Assembly (NCBI GenBank): GCA_964058805.1
Contig: CAXKVV010000810.1
Coordinates: forward strand, 1 to 23,617
Length of the DNA: 23,617 nucleotides
Direction: 5' to 3'
Source of the DNA: Schoenoplectus triqueter
Taxonomy: Eukaryota; Streptophyta; Magnoliopsida; Poales; Cyperaceae
Shown here: piece after piece, positions 1 to 11,107 of the stretch
How the letters are laid out: each line of letters starts with the position of its first letter
Position numbering within the stretch: the first letter of the stretch is position 1
Notes under the pieces: generated by a model
The model's database searches: none
The model's input: the letters and a program-made list of their open reading frames with translations, nothing else
What the model was told of the DNA's origin: nothing
Position numbers and translations under genes: made by a program

Positions 1-735
1 GGTTGTTGGTATGGTAGTAATTGAGTATGAGAAATTTAGCTATCATCACTTATAATTTGCGCAATATCTGAAATGGCTGATATGTCGGCATTTGATTAGT
101 ATGCCAGCACTTGATTTGTTAGTATTTCCGAGTACTTATTAGTATGTCAGATGAGATTGTTAGTATTTCTGAGTACTTGTTAGCCTCATAAGCTAAATTT
201 AGTACCAGTGATAGAACACTAAACATAGCCTTGAGCTCTTACCTTCCTAGTTTGTTGGATGTTCCTTTGTTGGTTGTTGTCTTGCCTTGTAGCCTTATTG
301 TTGTAGCCTGGACAGTTGCTCTTTGGCTCCTTGGATCTCAAGCAATGAATTTATGTGATGATAGAGTTTTTGAATGTTTGTATATTTAGCCATTGGTTGA
401 GGAATGATATATCATTGGCTGAGATTGGTATATCTGAGAAATGAGCTTGAGAATATTTAGCTTTGCTGGCTTGTTAATTATTAGTATGTTTAAGGTATTT
501 AAATATTTTAATTTGACCGGTAGTTGTAATATGTAAGATATGGGTAATATTTGAGAAATTAGTTTGAGATTTGGGTTGTAATATATAAGGTATTTTGATA
601 TTTTAGTTGTTGATTGTTGTTGATTGCTAGCTTATTAATTTTGATTATCGATATTTAATTACTGGTATTGATTGTTAATTATTTACTGATATATGGCTTG
701 CAAATTGTTTACTGGTACTTGCATTATTTTATAAA
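1..735. other. AT-rich intergenic DNA with degenerate short repeats
   Basis: I see no gene here. A short degenerate tandem repeat lies at 96-183: two near-identical 24-bp copies at 119-142 and 160-183 (41-bp period), containing GAGTACTT. They alternate with related TTAGTATG-type units. The stretch from about 360 to 720 is made of TTGATTGTT, GGTATTT and GAGAAAT-like words and looks like an old decayed repeat. No reading frame of note. Confidence 0.5.
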
Positions 736-896
736 CGATCACAAAATCTTGATTGGTTCTTTCGTTTATTTTGTTTGAATCAACGAAACAGTTAACGCAA
801 CAAAATTTATTTGCGTTTCCTTAACGCAACAGTTAATGCAAAAAAAAAATCGTCTCTTCAACGAAATGGTTAACGCAAACATTTATTTTCGTGATC
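736..896. mobile_element. Possible small MITE-like element with TTAACGCAA repeats
   Basis: The left end reads GATCACAAAAT and the right end is its near inverted complement, ATTTTCGTGATC. Between them the 9-mer TTAACGCAA occurs three times (about 791, 820 and 870), with a fourth variant, TTAATGCAA (about 832). Inverted ends of 11-12 bp around about 160 bp of repetitive DNA fit a miniature element. No clear target duplication is visible, and it could be a chance arrangement of a short tandem motif. Confidence 0.3.
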
Positions 897-1798
897 ATTA
901 CACTGATACCCCTAGTGACGAGCACCCCAATACCTGATTATTTATATAATTATTTATTTTTAAATATAAAATGAATAAAATACCATTCTATGCCTATACA
1001 TAATAATTGAAATATTTATGTTTCATAAATTTTATAACAAAAAAAAAAACAAAAACATAAGGAGTCAATTATGATAAATAATATATTTGCTATGTCATTT
1101 TTAGTCAGGTTTTATATATTTTATTTTTACCATAATCATAAAAATAGTTATATAAATAATTAAAATCAATAAAATTCTGTTTAGTAAATATGATGTGAAA
1201 CATTATTAGCTTAAAAAGTAGTTTATTCATTTTAAATTGATTTTGAAAACTAAAAGGTATTATAAAAGTAAAAATAAAATTTTATTATCAATTTTAACTA
1301 TATATTGTATATTTCCTATAGAAATAAGTAAAGCATATAAATAAAAAAAGACAATAAATATATTATGTATCGTGAACATTGAATTAATTCATATTTCTCT
1401 AAATAGTTATCTTTCATTGTAAATTTTAAATTCATAAATATATTATGTATAGACATATAAGAGTGTTTTGCTCATTTCACATTTAAAAATGAAGAATAGT
1501 ATCACCTACTGACAACATATACCAGGTCTGCATAGCCAATATACATAATACTTTCCATAATATCTGTACTCTAATATTTGTAATACATAATACTTTCCAT
1601 AATATCTGTACATAATACTTTCCATAATATCCGTACACTAATATGATGCGCTAGTTGCCCACAATGTTCTCTTTTTCTGATACTGTCTAACTTTCAGCCT
1701 GCACATATATAGACCATCAATATATATGTGTTTTCTGGAAGCATCCACCATTATTGAGTGTGACATATGTTGTAGTAAGTTAGTAACTATGTGAAACT
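897..1798. other. AT-rich intergenic DNA downstream of the amylase gene
   Basis: There is no gene in this stretch. It is strongly AT-rich. The part nearest 1798 must hold the 3' UTR and polyadenylation region of the minus-strand amylase gene. A triplicated 28-bp repeat sits at 1542-1636 and is listed separately. Confidence 0.5.
1542..1636. repeat. Three copies of a 28-bp direct repeat
   Basis: Copies lie at 1542-1569, 1584-1611 and 1609-1636. Each contains CATAATACTTTCCATAATAT, and the third differs by a single base near its end. Copies 2 and 3 share three bases. The array is 163 bp beyond the amylase stop codon, so it may fall in the amylase 3' UTR or just past it. Confidence 0.8.
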
Positions 1799-4700
1799 TT
1801 ACATGTGCCAAACTGCATATCTCATCCCACTGGTAGCCACCTTCCACTCTTCACCACTTGGAGACCACGAACCACCCCCAATTTTCATGCACAACTTATC
1901 TCCAATCATTGCAGAATATAAATCTGGTCGAACCTCGATAATTTTTATGGTTGAACGGCTGTGTATATCTTGGCTTCTCCTGATTTCTATCTTCAAGAAA
2001 CATAGATTTAGAAACCATAAATGCTGGCATTTGTCAGAAAGGAAAAACAAAAATGGGGCATTACCAGTTTAGCAATCTGGTCATGGATGGAGTTGCCCCA
2101 GTCATAGAAGTGGTCGTAGAAAACAGTTGGAATACCAGGGTGAGTGAGTATATATGCATATCCCTGGAAAAGAGGCAATCTAATCACTCACACATTGCGG
2201 CAAATGATAACATGATGTCAGACACTAGAATTATAATTGGAAATATAAAGTATAACACAACACTAAACAGCAATAAAATGTGAAAACTTGCCTCCATAAT
2301 GTGCTCAGATGGGAAAGGCCAGTGACTCTGGAAAAGCATGACCAGTAATATACATTAGATGTTTTTGCCATAAATTTCTGGAATACCTGTGAATTACAGC
2401 TATCAAGACCAGTACCTGAGTTGAACCAGTGTCATGGTTTTCGACAAATGTAACAGCTCTCGAAGGCCACCATCCCATGATGCCAGGTGGTTTCCCTTGA
2501 ATATCTCTCAGTCGCCACATCTGCCCTTTCACTGCTTCCTATTTCTCAACCAAGTGGGTTCTAAGTTCATACCAGATAGAGATCTATGTGAAGGTAATAG
2601 ATAGAAAGAAGGAAAAATCCTGTTGCCAACCTGAAGAATGCCCTTTGTGGTGAAATCAAAGGCAGCACAAAGCCCACCAGTACAGTCAATCCAGTTTATT
2701 ATCCTTTGTCTGTGGTTGTCTGTTTGGTAAAAAATTACTACATCATCAAGAAGAATGGAGAAACAGTTCTAAAATTTCAAGAACTCATTCTAGGTTATAG
2801 CAGCCTCCACATTACATAAGAAAATAATTATATTGCCGGTTGTGTTAACTCCTTGCTTACTACAATCACAAGAACAGAATATAGTATTTCCTACCTTGAT
2901 TGGAGTTCAGGGTGCTGCCAGTGGGACTATACTCACAGTTATCCCAGTACTCCCCAACAGAGAACATAGGTTTAGATTCCTCTAGATATTCCTTTACAAA
3001 CTCGGGGGAATATCTGTAATTCAATTAAAATATTAAAGTTCTAAAAATGCGCAACAAAAAAGGGCCGATCACCACATATGAATATCTCAGTATACTTCGT
3101 ATTCATTACCCTTTAGCAAAATCAAAACGGAAGTCCTGAAACCCCACATCTTTGCGTAGCCATATCAGCCATTGTATTATATCTTTTCTGACAAATGATT
3201 GTGTGTGGTCTATATTGGGTGCACCCTCAAAATTCTCTCCAGTACTTTTATTTCCCTGTGCAGAAGTAAACCAATTGAATATAACACATACATCAACCAC
3301 TCAAGCTCGACACCATCTTCTTATGTTCTCGAAGGATCAGGATCTGTTGACAAAAACTTATCTCGACAACACTTCTTCAAATTATGGCAATAGCATGAAA
3401 CACAAAGTATAGAGCTATTGTTTTCTACACAGATTGGTTGTGTATCAATTTCTATGCAATTTTAATATCAATTGCTTTTTCATCAAATGTCAATAAGTAC
3501 TGTAACAAACTTCATGCCATGCAATGAATGGTGATACTTGTATCAAAATTTTATTTTTATGGCGTGTATGAAAGATAGAATGTAGGTTACATTCCATTTG
3601 TCGGATTTTAAAATTATCAAGTCATTTTTCCAATGTTGTCAAGGTTGCCAACTAATCCACAGCCAACAGTTTCCCACCCTTTTCAAAGGATGCAGAGACT
3701 GACAATACTTGTAAGAAATTTTGGAGAACCAAGACAAAATAAAATGTCCAAATTTTTTTGGAGAAATTTTTTTGGTCAATAGTTCAGCTTGCAATGTAAT
3801 GTTTATTTATGCGACTAAGTCAGAAAGACAGCATCTCCCATCAGAGCTTTAATCATTCATTTATATGGAAATAACTACATAAAACCCCTACATACACGTA
3901 ACAGACAAGAAGTAATTTAGTCTACTATTTTCAAAAGGAATTTTTTTTACTATATGCACATCAGGAACACTAACAAAGTTCTGGTCCATGCGAACTTGAC
4001 CAAACTCTTCAGGGGACTGTTATTCAAACTAGTAAACTTTTCTCGAAGATCAGCCTCTCACTGATCACCTTTGAATGAATAAGATGTTACAAAAAGGAAA
4101 AGAAAAAAAAAACTGTTGGAGGGTACAACTTCTTCTTTTTGTTTTTTTGGGATGGGGACCAGGTGAGGGCTGGGGGGAGGCAGCAGTACCGCACTTCCAC
4201 AGTTACATTCAAATCTTTCCCTGAACTAATTTAAAGTAGTCCTGATCTTCAACAAAGGTGAAAGAAATTACCAATCCCCCTGAGCAAGAAGTTACAGCAT
4301 GTTCATCCCAAGGCATTGGAATGCCATCATACCTATTGTGCACTCCATCATGGCCTTGAGTGGTTCCACATCTGTGATTAATTACCACATCCGCCATTGC
4401 TCTGATCTTATGCTGGATCATTTGAGCCAGTAAAGCTCTGAGCTGATCATGGGACCCATAACAGGAATTGAGTGAGTACAGGTTCTGGGGCAAATACCCT
4501 GAAAATTAATAAAGTACCAATTAACCAATGAGAACAAGGATTTATACTCATGAAGCTATTTTTTTCAAAAAAAATTTAAAAAGGTTACCATCTGGTGACA
4601 GGGATTGAGTTGGTGGAGGCAACCATACAGAGGTGAATCCTGATCTGGCAAGGTCTGGAATTTTATTGGCCAGATGCTCCCACCAATTGTTTTTCTTGGA

Positions 4701-5075
4701 CTCCCAGTTGAAACCCTATGGGAAATATGGTCAACACTTAATCAAAATGTATAGCAGTAGAGAGAATAAAAGAAATTTAACATGAGTCCATGAATATTCA
4801 CCTGGAACAAGATCTCTCTTTCATTTTTAATTATTCCTCCTAGCACAATGAAGAATAAATAAATAAATAACACTCAGCTTCTCACAAACTGTAATGGAAA
4901 CTCATGAACTAATAATTCACACACTTACCAGATCGAGGAGTTGTTTCTTCGAAACTTCTAGCAGAAACCTGAATTAGTTTACTGTATTAAAATAACAATC
5001 TAATTATCACAATCAAGCAGTAAAGATGTGCTGGTTGATGGAAGAAGCGCTGCTTACACTATCCGTCTGTCCCAT
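1799..5075 (-). CDS. AMY2: Alpha-amylase, plant cytosolic AMY2 type, 12 exons
   Basis: An endo-acting alpha-1,4-glucan hydrolase of glycoside hydrolase family 13. The minus-strand coding exons are 5075-5058, 4968-4929, 4839-4802, 4715-4589, 4498-4272, 3255-3110, 3013-2895, 2719-2631, 2538-2416, 2327-2292, 2163-2065 and 1990-1799. They sum to 1,254 nt, a 417-residue protein, close to the usual AMY2 length. All four family signatures are visible: DVVINH (111-116), FRFDFAK with nucleophile D195, GEYWD with acid/base E220, and FVENHD with D304. The protein ends [10 protein letters not shown], a typical plant amylase C-terminus. The N-terminus ([14 protein letters not shown]) is hydrophilic with no signal or transit peptide, so I infer a cytosolic protein like AMY2 rather than the secreted or plastid forms. 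All splice phases agree and no stop or frameshift interrupts. Ten introns are GT-AG and one is GC-AG. The gene is divergent from the pseudouridine synthase gene. Confidence 0.93.
2164..2291 (-). other. GC-AG intron 10 of the amylase gene
   Basis: The donor reads GAG|GCAAGT on the minus strand, a perfect match to the GC-donor consensus. The acceptor is TTTTCCAG before GGATATGC. Using it keeps the frame across the conserved [14 protein letters not shown] region. No GT donor nearby gives an in-frame join. Confidence 0.85.
3256..4271 (-). other. Large intron 5 of the amylase gene (1,016 bp)
   Basis: This intron separates the exon ending SCSGGL from the exon starting GNKSTGEN. It has a GTAATT donor and an acceptor ending TCTGCACAG. 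It is several times longer than the other introns of the gene. I see no coding sequence or clear transposon in it; it is AT-rich with homopolymer runs. Confidence 0.85.
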
Positions 5076-5734
5076 ATTTGACAAAATTATTGAAATATGC
5101 AACGATCGGCAAGCTAACAAACGAACCCTGCATTAAAAGACAGCACATCATGAACAAACTAGTTAATGAATGGGATGATATCCATTCAATCTGTTACACT
5201 GCCTGAAAAGAAATAAAACATTCTTTACCAAATTAGCAAATCTCAACGATGCAAATGGAAGAACGAAGAGCTGACAAGCAGGTGGCGATAATGCGCGAAG
5301 CCTTTCTCCGATCCTCAGAGAAATGATACGTCTGAATAGTCTAGTTGCGTTTCTCCAGCTTATTCTTTTCCTTCGCGCGAAGAAGCGTCAGCTGACATTC
5401 CGACAATTAAAATAAATAAATGGGCCTTAAAAGAACCTTCCTCAGATGTCATATTTTGGGCTTCTTATAGTCCGAGACCGAAAATGTGCAAAACAATGTC
5501 GCTTCACTCTTCTATTTTCTTGCGGTGGTGAAGTTGTCGGGGCGATAGTCCGGAAATACTCTCGTTCTAATTTAGGCCTTAGAACTTGCGCAGTTGTGCC
5601 TCTCCATCTTCTCCAGTTTCGTGGAGATCCCACTCGCAGTAGTTCAAATCGTGGGAGATATTCTCTTTCAATCCAACGGTTAGTAACTCCATTTTCTAGT
5701 CTCTAGGGTTTAGCGTTCCACTTATCACTTTCCC
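5076..5734. promoter_or_regulatory. Shared divergent promoter region of amylase and PUS1-type genes
   Basis: Only 659 bp separate the two start codons, so both promoters and 5' UTRs must fit here. Visible motifs are site-II-like TGGGCC at 5421-5426 and TGGGCT at 5457-5462, and a telo-box TAGGGTTTA at 5704-5712. In plants this combination is known from genes of the translation machinery and ribosome biogenesis, which fits a tRNA-modifying enzyme. Two 10-bp palindromes, TTCGCGCGAA (5372-5381, E2F-like) and GTCAGCTGAC (5387-5396), lie between the genes. I see no clear TATA box in a suitable place. Binding is inferred from motif sequence only. Confidence 0.6.
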
Positions 5735-7630
5735 ATGGAAGAAACCCTAGGAAATAATCACATGGCGTCGCCTCCTTCCTCACCCCCGCTTGCTAAGAAA
5801 CCCAAGATGTCGACGACTACCTCCGATACCGATCCGGAGCCTGAAAATGAAATCGAATCCAACCCGGATTCCTCGATCGTCCCTTCGGCCGTGCCCTCCG
5901 AGCGTCCTCGCCGGTACAAGCGGCGAAAAGTCGCGATCCTTCTAGGGTACTGTGGTCATGGCTACCAAGGGATGCAAAAGAACCCTGGCGCGAAAACCAT
6001 TGAAGGAGACCTAGAGGAGGCGTTCTTCCATGCTGGCGGTGTGCCGGAAGCTGACAGGGGGGCGCCACGTCGGTATGATTGGGCTCGTGCGGCCCGTACT
6101 GACAAAGGCGTGAGCGCTGCTGCCCAGGTCGTTTCAGGTCGGTTTTACGTTGATCCCCCGGGGTTTGTTGATCGGCTCAATGAGCTGTTACCTGATCAGA
6201 TTCACATATTTGGGTACAAGAGAGTTACAAACGCATTTAATGCAAAGAAGTTTTGTGATAGGAGACGGTATGTTTATCTTCTTCCAGTATTTGCCCTCGA
6301 TCCAAGTGCACATCCTGATAGAGAGGCTGTCATGGCAAGTGTTGGTAGTGGGAATGAACTTGCAAAGTGTGTAGCATGTTCGGAGAGAGGAAGGAAGGTG
6401 CCAGGACTGATGGGTCATGACCCAGTCAAATTGAATGGGGCATTGGTTTGGTGTGAAGGCAGTGGTTCTGATTTGAAATCAATGAATGCTGATTTGACTA
6501 ATGAAGTTGTGAAGCAAGGTGAAAATGGGAAATTAGAATCTGTTAATGATGATATGTTAAAGGCTGAAGCAGAAAAAAATACAGAAAAGGTAGAAGATGT
6601 AGCAGCAGTTAATACTAATAAGAGCCAGTTCTGTTATGGTGATGCAGAGAAGCAGAGGTTTAATAAAATTTTGAAAAATTACGAGGGTACACACAACTTC
6701 CATAATTTTACAACGAGAACCAAGGCCGAGGATCCCTCTGCCAGGAGGTATATTATCTCCTTCACTGCTGATAGTGTGGTTAGTCTAGAAGGGATTGATT
6801 TTGTGAAGTGCGAGGTGGTTGGTCAAAGTTTTATGTTGCACCAAATTAGAAAAATGATTGGGCTTGCTGTTGCAATTATGAGAAACTGTGCACCAGAGTC
6901 ATTAATGGAGGTTGCATTCAGAAAGTAAGTTCTCTTCTCATTTTCCTTTGGACTATTGTAACTCAGGAGAAGTTATTTTGTTAATTCAAACTGAGAATTC
7001 GTTGAGCCAGAATTGTTGGATATTACTGATAAGTTTGATTGTTCTCTTTTTTTTTTACTACAATATTGTTTGTTTTTATTGGGGGCTCGAGGAAAACATT
7101 AGTTTCTTTTCAGCAGTATAAATGGGAACATGCTTAAAGATATTTACAATTATGTTGTTTCTTGGTACAGAGATGTGAGCATAAATGTGCCAACAGCACC
7201 AGAGGTCGGCTTGTTTCTGGATGAATGTTTATTTAGCTCTTACAACAAAAAGTGGAAGAGTTCACATGAAGAGGTGTCAATGAAGGATTATGAAAAGGAG
7301 GCTGAGGAGTTCAAGATGAAGTTTATTTATCCTCATATAGCATCTATGGAGCACAAAGAGGGAGCTGTTGCATTGTGGCTTCATTCTCTAAACTGCAGAA
7401 ATTACCCTGATTTTAACTTCTTGGAGACAAATGGCAAGATTGTAGGTAAAGAAGAAACAAAGGAAGAGACTTTGGTGATTGAAGAATTGAAAGAAGAGAG
7501 CTTGGGTCAGAAAGAAACTGAGAACTTGAATCTGGGTCAAGAAGAAATGGAGGAAGAGATATTGTGGCGAGGAAGAAATGAAGGAAAAGAAAATTGTGTG
7601 AAGAAGATTGAAGGAAGAGAAAGTGAGTGA
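5735..7630 (+). CDS. PUS1: PUS1-type tRNA pseudouridine synthase (TruA family)
   Basis: This enzyme family isomerises specific uridines in tRNA to pseudouridine. Exons are 5735-6924 and 7171-7630; the 246-bp intron has a GTAAGT donor and TACAG acceptor and interrupts a lysine codon. The protein has 549 residues. Domain signs in order: N-terminal Ser/Pro/Glu-rich extension with basic clusters (KKPK at 21-24, RRYKRRK at 59-65) that could serve nuclear import; KVAILLGYCGHGYQGMQ (65-81); the catalytic motif ARTDKGVSAA with Asp123; YEGTHNFHNFT (316-326); and GQSFMLHQIRKMIG (363-376). RTDKGVSAA and GYCGxGYQGMQ favour PUS1 over PUS3-type enzymes. A charged segment of about 100 residues (roughly 205-305) separates the two catalytic halves, and the C-terminus (about 490-549) is a Glu/Lys-rich tail. 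The start codon lies in a good context (CCCATGG). No breaks are visible. The exact target uridines cannot be read from sequence. Confidence 0.9.
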
Positions 7631-8129
7631 AGAATAAAAGGAAGTAAAACTGGGTCAGTAATTATGCATTCACTATTATTATGTTGTGAGGTAAACATCC
7701 AGTTGTCTGGCTTTGTTCTTTCAAATATCTTTTTTGTTCTTGTTATTTTTTTTTAGAACGGAATGCATTTTCTTGTATTACATAATAGCCTGAATATATT
7801 GCTTAAGTACTTTGATATTTTTAATAGAGACTGTCATTTCAAATCCACTGGGTATTTGATTTAGGATTGAAGACATCTGTTTTTTAAAATCTGTTCCTGC
7901 ATACTAACCTGCAAATCAGAGAAAACTAGCAGCCACTAATTTCAAAATTATCATTGCCTTCTTAGCTACACAAGATCACATACACATAGGACTTCTTAAA
8001 TTGGGCCACCATGTGGTCCCACTAGTCATACCAAAGAAAATTTAGAGCTATAAAACACATCTAACATGAATAACTTCCTAGAAGATGACAGGCAATCTTG
8101 GCTGTTTACCACTGTTGAGGAGGTGATCA
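7631..8129. other. 3' flank of PUS1-type gene, no gene seen
   Basis: This holds the 3' UTR of the pseudouridine synthase gene and the gap to the opposite-strand pseudogene. An AATAAA at 7633-7638 is only three bases past the stop codon, too close to be the obvious polyA signal. I see no other gene or repeat. Confidence 0.5.
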
Positions 8130-8866
8130 TCATAGAAAATTTTCAAAAATGTTCCACCTTTTCGAGTCCATCTCCATCTCCATCTCCACACTAACAGGTT
8201 TAACAATTCCATAATCCCAAAGGGGGTGGATCTCCAGTGTCCCATCATGCTCAGTTATCATGTATGGCCTCAGGTACTCCACCCGACCAATGTACTTTCA
8301 TCTTTGCATACAGCCTGTGAATGAAACTACATCAATTGACTTGTCTGTGCAACTGAATTATTAAATGAGTGTCAGAATTGAGAATGGACAAGTACTGTGG
8401 GCTGAAGAAGATGCAGCCAAAGGTGAAAAAAAAAGATGTCGAACTGTAAACCAGGATGCATGAAGAACAGCTTACGAATATATTCACGAACAGTCCCGGG
8501 CACGAGTTCAAGTACAGAGCGAAGCACAAACAAGCTAGGAAAGTTGTCACTATGGCTCACCCGTGTGTGGATACTATAACAAAGGTTTTTTCCTTTAACT
8601 GTGGCTAAATACGCTTCTGCAGATACCCCTTGAGCACGACCTCCACTGACTCTCCTTTCAATATGTTGGCTGCAACTTTATTTGCATGATAATCAGATCA
8701 AGTATTATTCTAATAGTGAATATGATATGGTATGGGTACATACTGGGAAATATTTGCTGACGGTGCGGAGGATTGGACAACCCTTTTTGTTGGGGCCTTG
8801 TATTTTGATCACCTCTGAATTCTCCAGCAGCAGCTCATTTTCAGTAAGTTTACTTGGGAAGCATTC
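8130..8866 (-). pseudogene. Broken Sec14-like gene (divergent CRAL-TRIO domain)
   Basis: Minus-strand pieces match the short plant Sec14-like, phosphoglyceride-transfer-type proteins with a divergent CRAL-TRIO domain (the domain of GDAP2-like proteins). In order they are EVIKIQGPNKKGCPILRTVS (about 8824-8765), SVEVVLKGYLQKRI, HSDNFPSLFVLRSV (after the HTxV position of this family), FFMHPGLQFD, then LYAKMK and EYLRPYM...EHD...WDYG, ending at a TGA at 8130-8132. A probable GT-AG intron lies at 8315-8395, and another begins near 8743. Damage includes an in-frame TAG at 8605-8607, a frameshift near 8565-8580, a shift at a run of nine A (8426-8434), and one at 8296-8298. Homopolymer sites could be sequencing errors, but the nonsense codon plus several shifts indicate a pseudogene. 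It runs convergent with the pseudouridine synthase gene. Confidence 0.72.
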
Positions 8867-11043
8867 TCAGGGCAAGTCATGGCCGTTTTCAATTTATATT
8901 TCTGTGGTAGCTTGGTGGGGGAGGAGAGATACCGGGCATATATAGGGAACTTCCTGTAAGGGTGTTTATGACAATTGATGAGCAGTTTATCCTTATAAGG
9001 AGATCAGGTTTTAATAGGAATCTTCGAACTTTAAGGAAGAATTGTGACTGTTAATATTTGCAGACAAATACATAAAAAATAATATTCGAAGAGCATAATA
9101 CCCATGTTTTATTGAGGAAAAAAAGAGAAGGATTTCTTCTCAAGTACTCAAAAAATGGTCAGGATCAATAACAGGGCTCTTAAGAAAATCATACATTGAC
9201 CTTGTGATTAAATTTGAAAGGTTGAAATCACGACAAAGATTTTAGTAGAAACTACTTTCTTTTAATTTCGTGTCATTCTATCAGTGATGCGCCGCAAACA
9301 AATGATTAACCAGAGACCATCAATCAAAATAATAATTCTTTTAAGTGAAAATAGTTAACAAAGGAAGGAAAATAATCCACAGCCTCATTCATATCCTTAG
9401 ATTTTTTAAAAAAGTATTTCATTCTTTCTAGTGGCGTGGTGTGGTTTGTTTTAGCAATTTAAGTTGCAATTGAACCTTTAATAATAAAAAAAACATTTTC
9501 GTGATTAATATCTTTGACCAAAGTCGTCAAACCATTCTACTTATCAAGCAGAAGAAATGACGTGGATATATAATTAATTTGTTCTAAGAATTCGGTTGCA
9601 CACCCATATTTCCATAATCTGATTTCGATGTCAAAATAATCTAATTTTTAATACGCGGGTTTAAACAATAATAGGGTACATTTTAAAATTATATTATGAA
9701 AAATATTATATACTAGTGTTCAATCCATTTCTAATCAAATTAAAATTTCCTTTTTAGATAAAGATGAAGTCTAAGTCAGCTAATTATGTTCACGATAACT
9801 TCGCAATTCCGATGTAAAACTTGCAGTCTCTGATGAAGAGCTGATCAATAAATTTGAAATTTATAATTCTTTCTGATTGGTTAGATTAAGTAAATCTCAT
9901 TCTTTTAGAGGAGACGACAGTATCAGGGGAGTGTTGCTAAAAGCCCTCTTTCTTCTTCTTCAAAATAAATAAATAAACAGAGTTATATAATTTTATTTGG
10001 GTATCTATTATAATCTAGAACCTTAAGACCATTATCTTAGTTCTATTAGACATGATTCTCTAATAGTGTTGCAAACAAATCAAATTCGATCGATTACTAG
10101 TGTTTGAGTTTGATTTGAAATAATTTCAAATTAAATTGAACTCAAACTAGTTCATTAAAACATTATCAAACCGAACTAATAAAAAATCTAATCGAACGAA
10201 TTGAACTCAAACTAAAATCGAATCGAACATCAAATAAATTATGAATTATAAACTTTTCGTCCTATTCTCTAATATGAAAAATCAAATTAATTAATTTTGA
10301 CCCTAAAATTTTCCAAACTTTTGTACGGTTTTATGGCATTAATTAATTCAAGGTACGAAGAACTTCCAAATTTGCTAAACAAAGTGCCAAAGGATCCGCC
10401 ATGTATTAACAAAATTTAAGATGAACATGCATGTCCAATAACTTATTCTCCAGCGTACATTTGTGAAATAAAAAATAAAACATTTATCACATTGGTTTGT
10501 GAAAATTAACCATCACTTAATGTAAACATTAATATTATTGTAATAGTTATTTTTCATTGCTAGTTATCAAAATTAAAAATAATTTGAAATTATCATTATA
10601 CTTTATTATAGAATTTTAATTTTCGCATCCTCAACTCAAAAGACTATAAACAACGAAAATTCTACAAATAAATTAAAATGATTCAATAATCGTTCAATTT
10701 AAAAAATAGAAAATAATCATCACACTATTAAGTTCTAAAACACAACACTAACAACTTTTGCATTCTTTCTCCTTCAAACAATATTATGTTTTTACCATCT
10801 TTGAGTATTGAATGTTGATCGTCTGTCCTTAACCAAATTAAATGTTGATAATCTACGTTTGTCTTAAAAGATAGTTCTAAATTATATATGTAACCTTTTG
10901 GAAGTATGACAAACAATAGACTAATAGACGTAATCCGAATTTTTGCATCCCATAAGATTTTCATATAAATAATTTAATGAGTATGATAAATTAAAATTTA
11001 AAGATAATTTGATATACTTTTTTAGTTAAGATCTCGGTATCTT

Positions 11044-11046
<3 letters not shown>
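8867..11046. other. AT-rich intergenic DNA, no gene seen
   Basis: I find no supported gene in about 2.2 kb. The DNA is AT-rich with no recognisable coding motif. The one notable structure is the inverted repeat at 10097-10150, listed separately. Confidence 0.5.
10097..10150. repeat. Imperfect palindrome (hairpin) with GAGTTTGA words
   Basis: The left arm 10097-10120 (CTAGTGTTTGAGTTTGATTT then GAAA) is the imperfect inverted complement of 10124-10150. Further copies of AACTCAAACTA follow at about 10204-10214. It looks like a fragment of a dispersed repeat. Confidence 0.6.

Positions 11047-11107
<61 letters not shown>
11047..11107. repeat. Compound microsatellite (TA)n(GA)n
   Basis: An uninterrupted TA run (11047-11084) is followed by a GA run (11085-11107). 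It directly abuts the left end of the foldback element. A second TA run at 11491-11507 lies just past the right end. Confidence 0.95.

Noticed and set aside
5446..5706. An 86-codon plus-strand reading frame upstream of the PUS1-type gene
   Set aside because: It lies in the shared promoter and 5' UTR, has no recognisable domain and ends 28 bp before the better start. It could act as an upstream reading frame, but nothing supports it as a gene.
5817..6418. Minus-strand and alternate frames within the PUS1-type first exon
   Set aside because: These are shadow frames of a well-supported coding exon.
7633..7638. AATAAA as the polyA signal of the PUS1-type gene
   Set aside because: It is three bases past the stop codon, which would leave almost no 3' UTR. 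A later signal is more likely.
8682..8945. An 87-codon plus-strand reading frame
   Set aside because: It is antisense to the Sec14-like pseudogene, whose minus-strand conserved blocks explain the open frame.
10728..10964. A 78-codon minus-strand reading frame in AT-rich DNA
   Set aside because: The translation shows no family I recognise, and there are no splice or neighbour cues. I treat it as chance.
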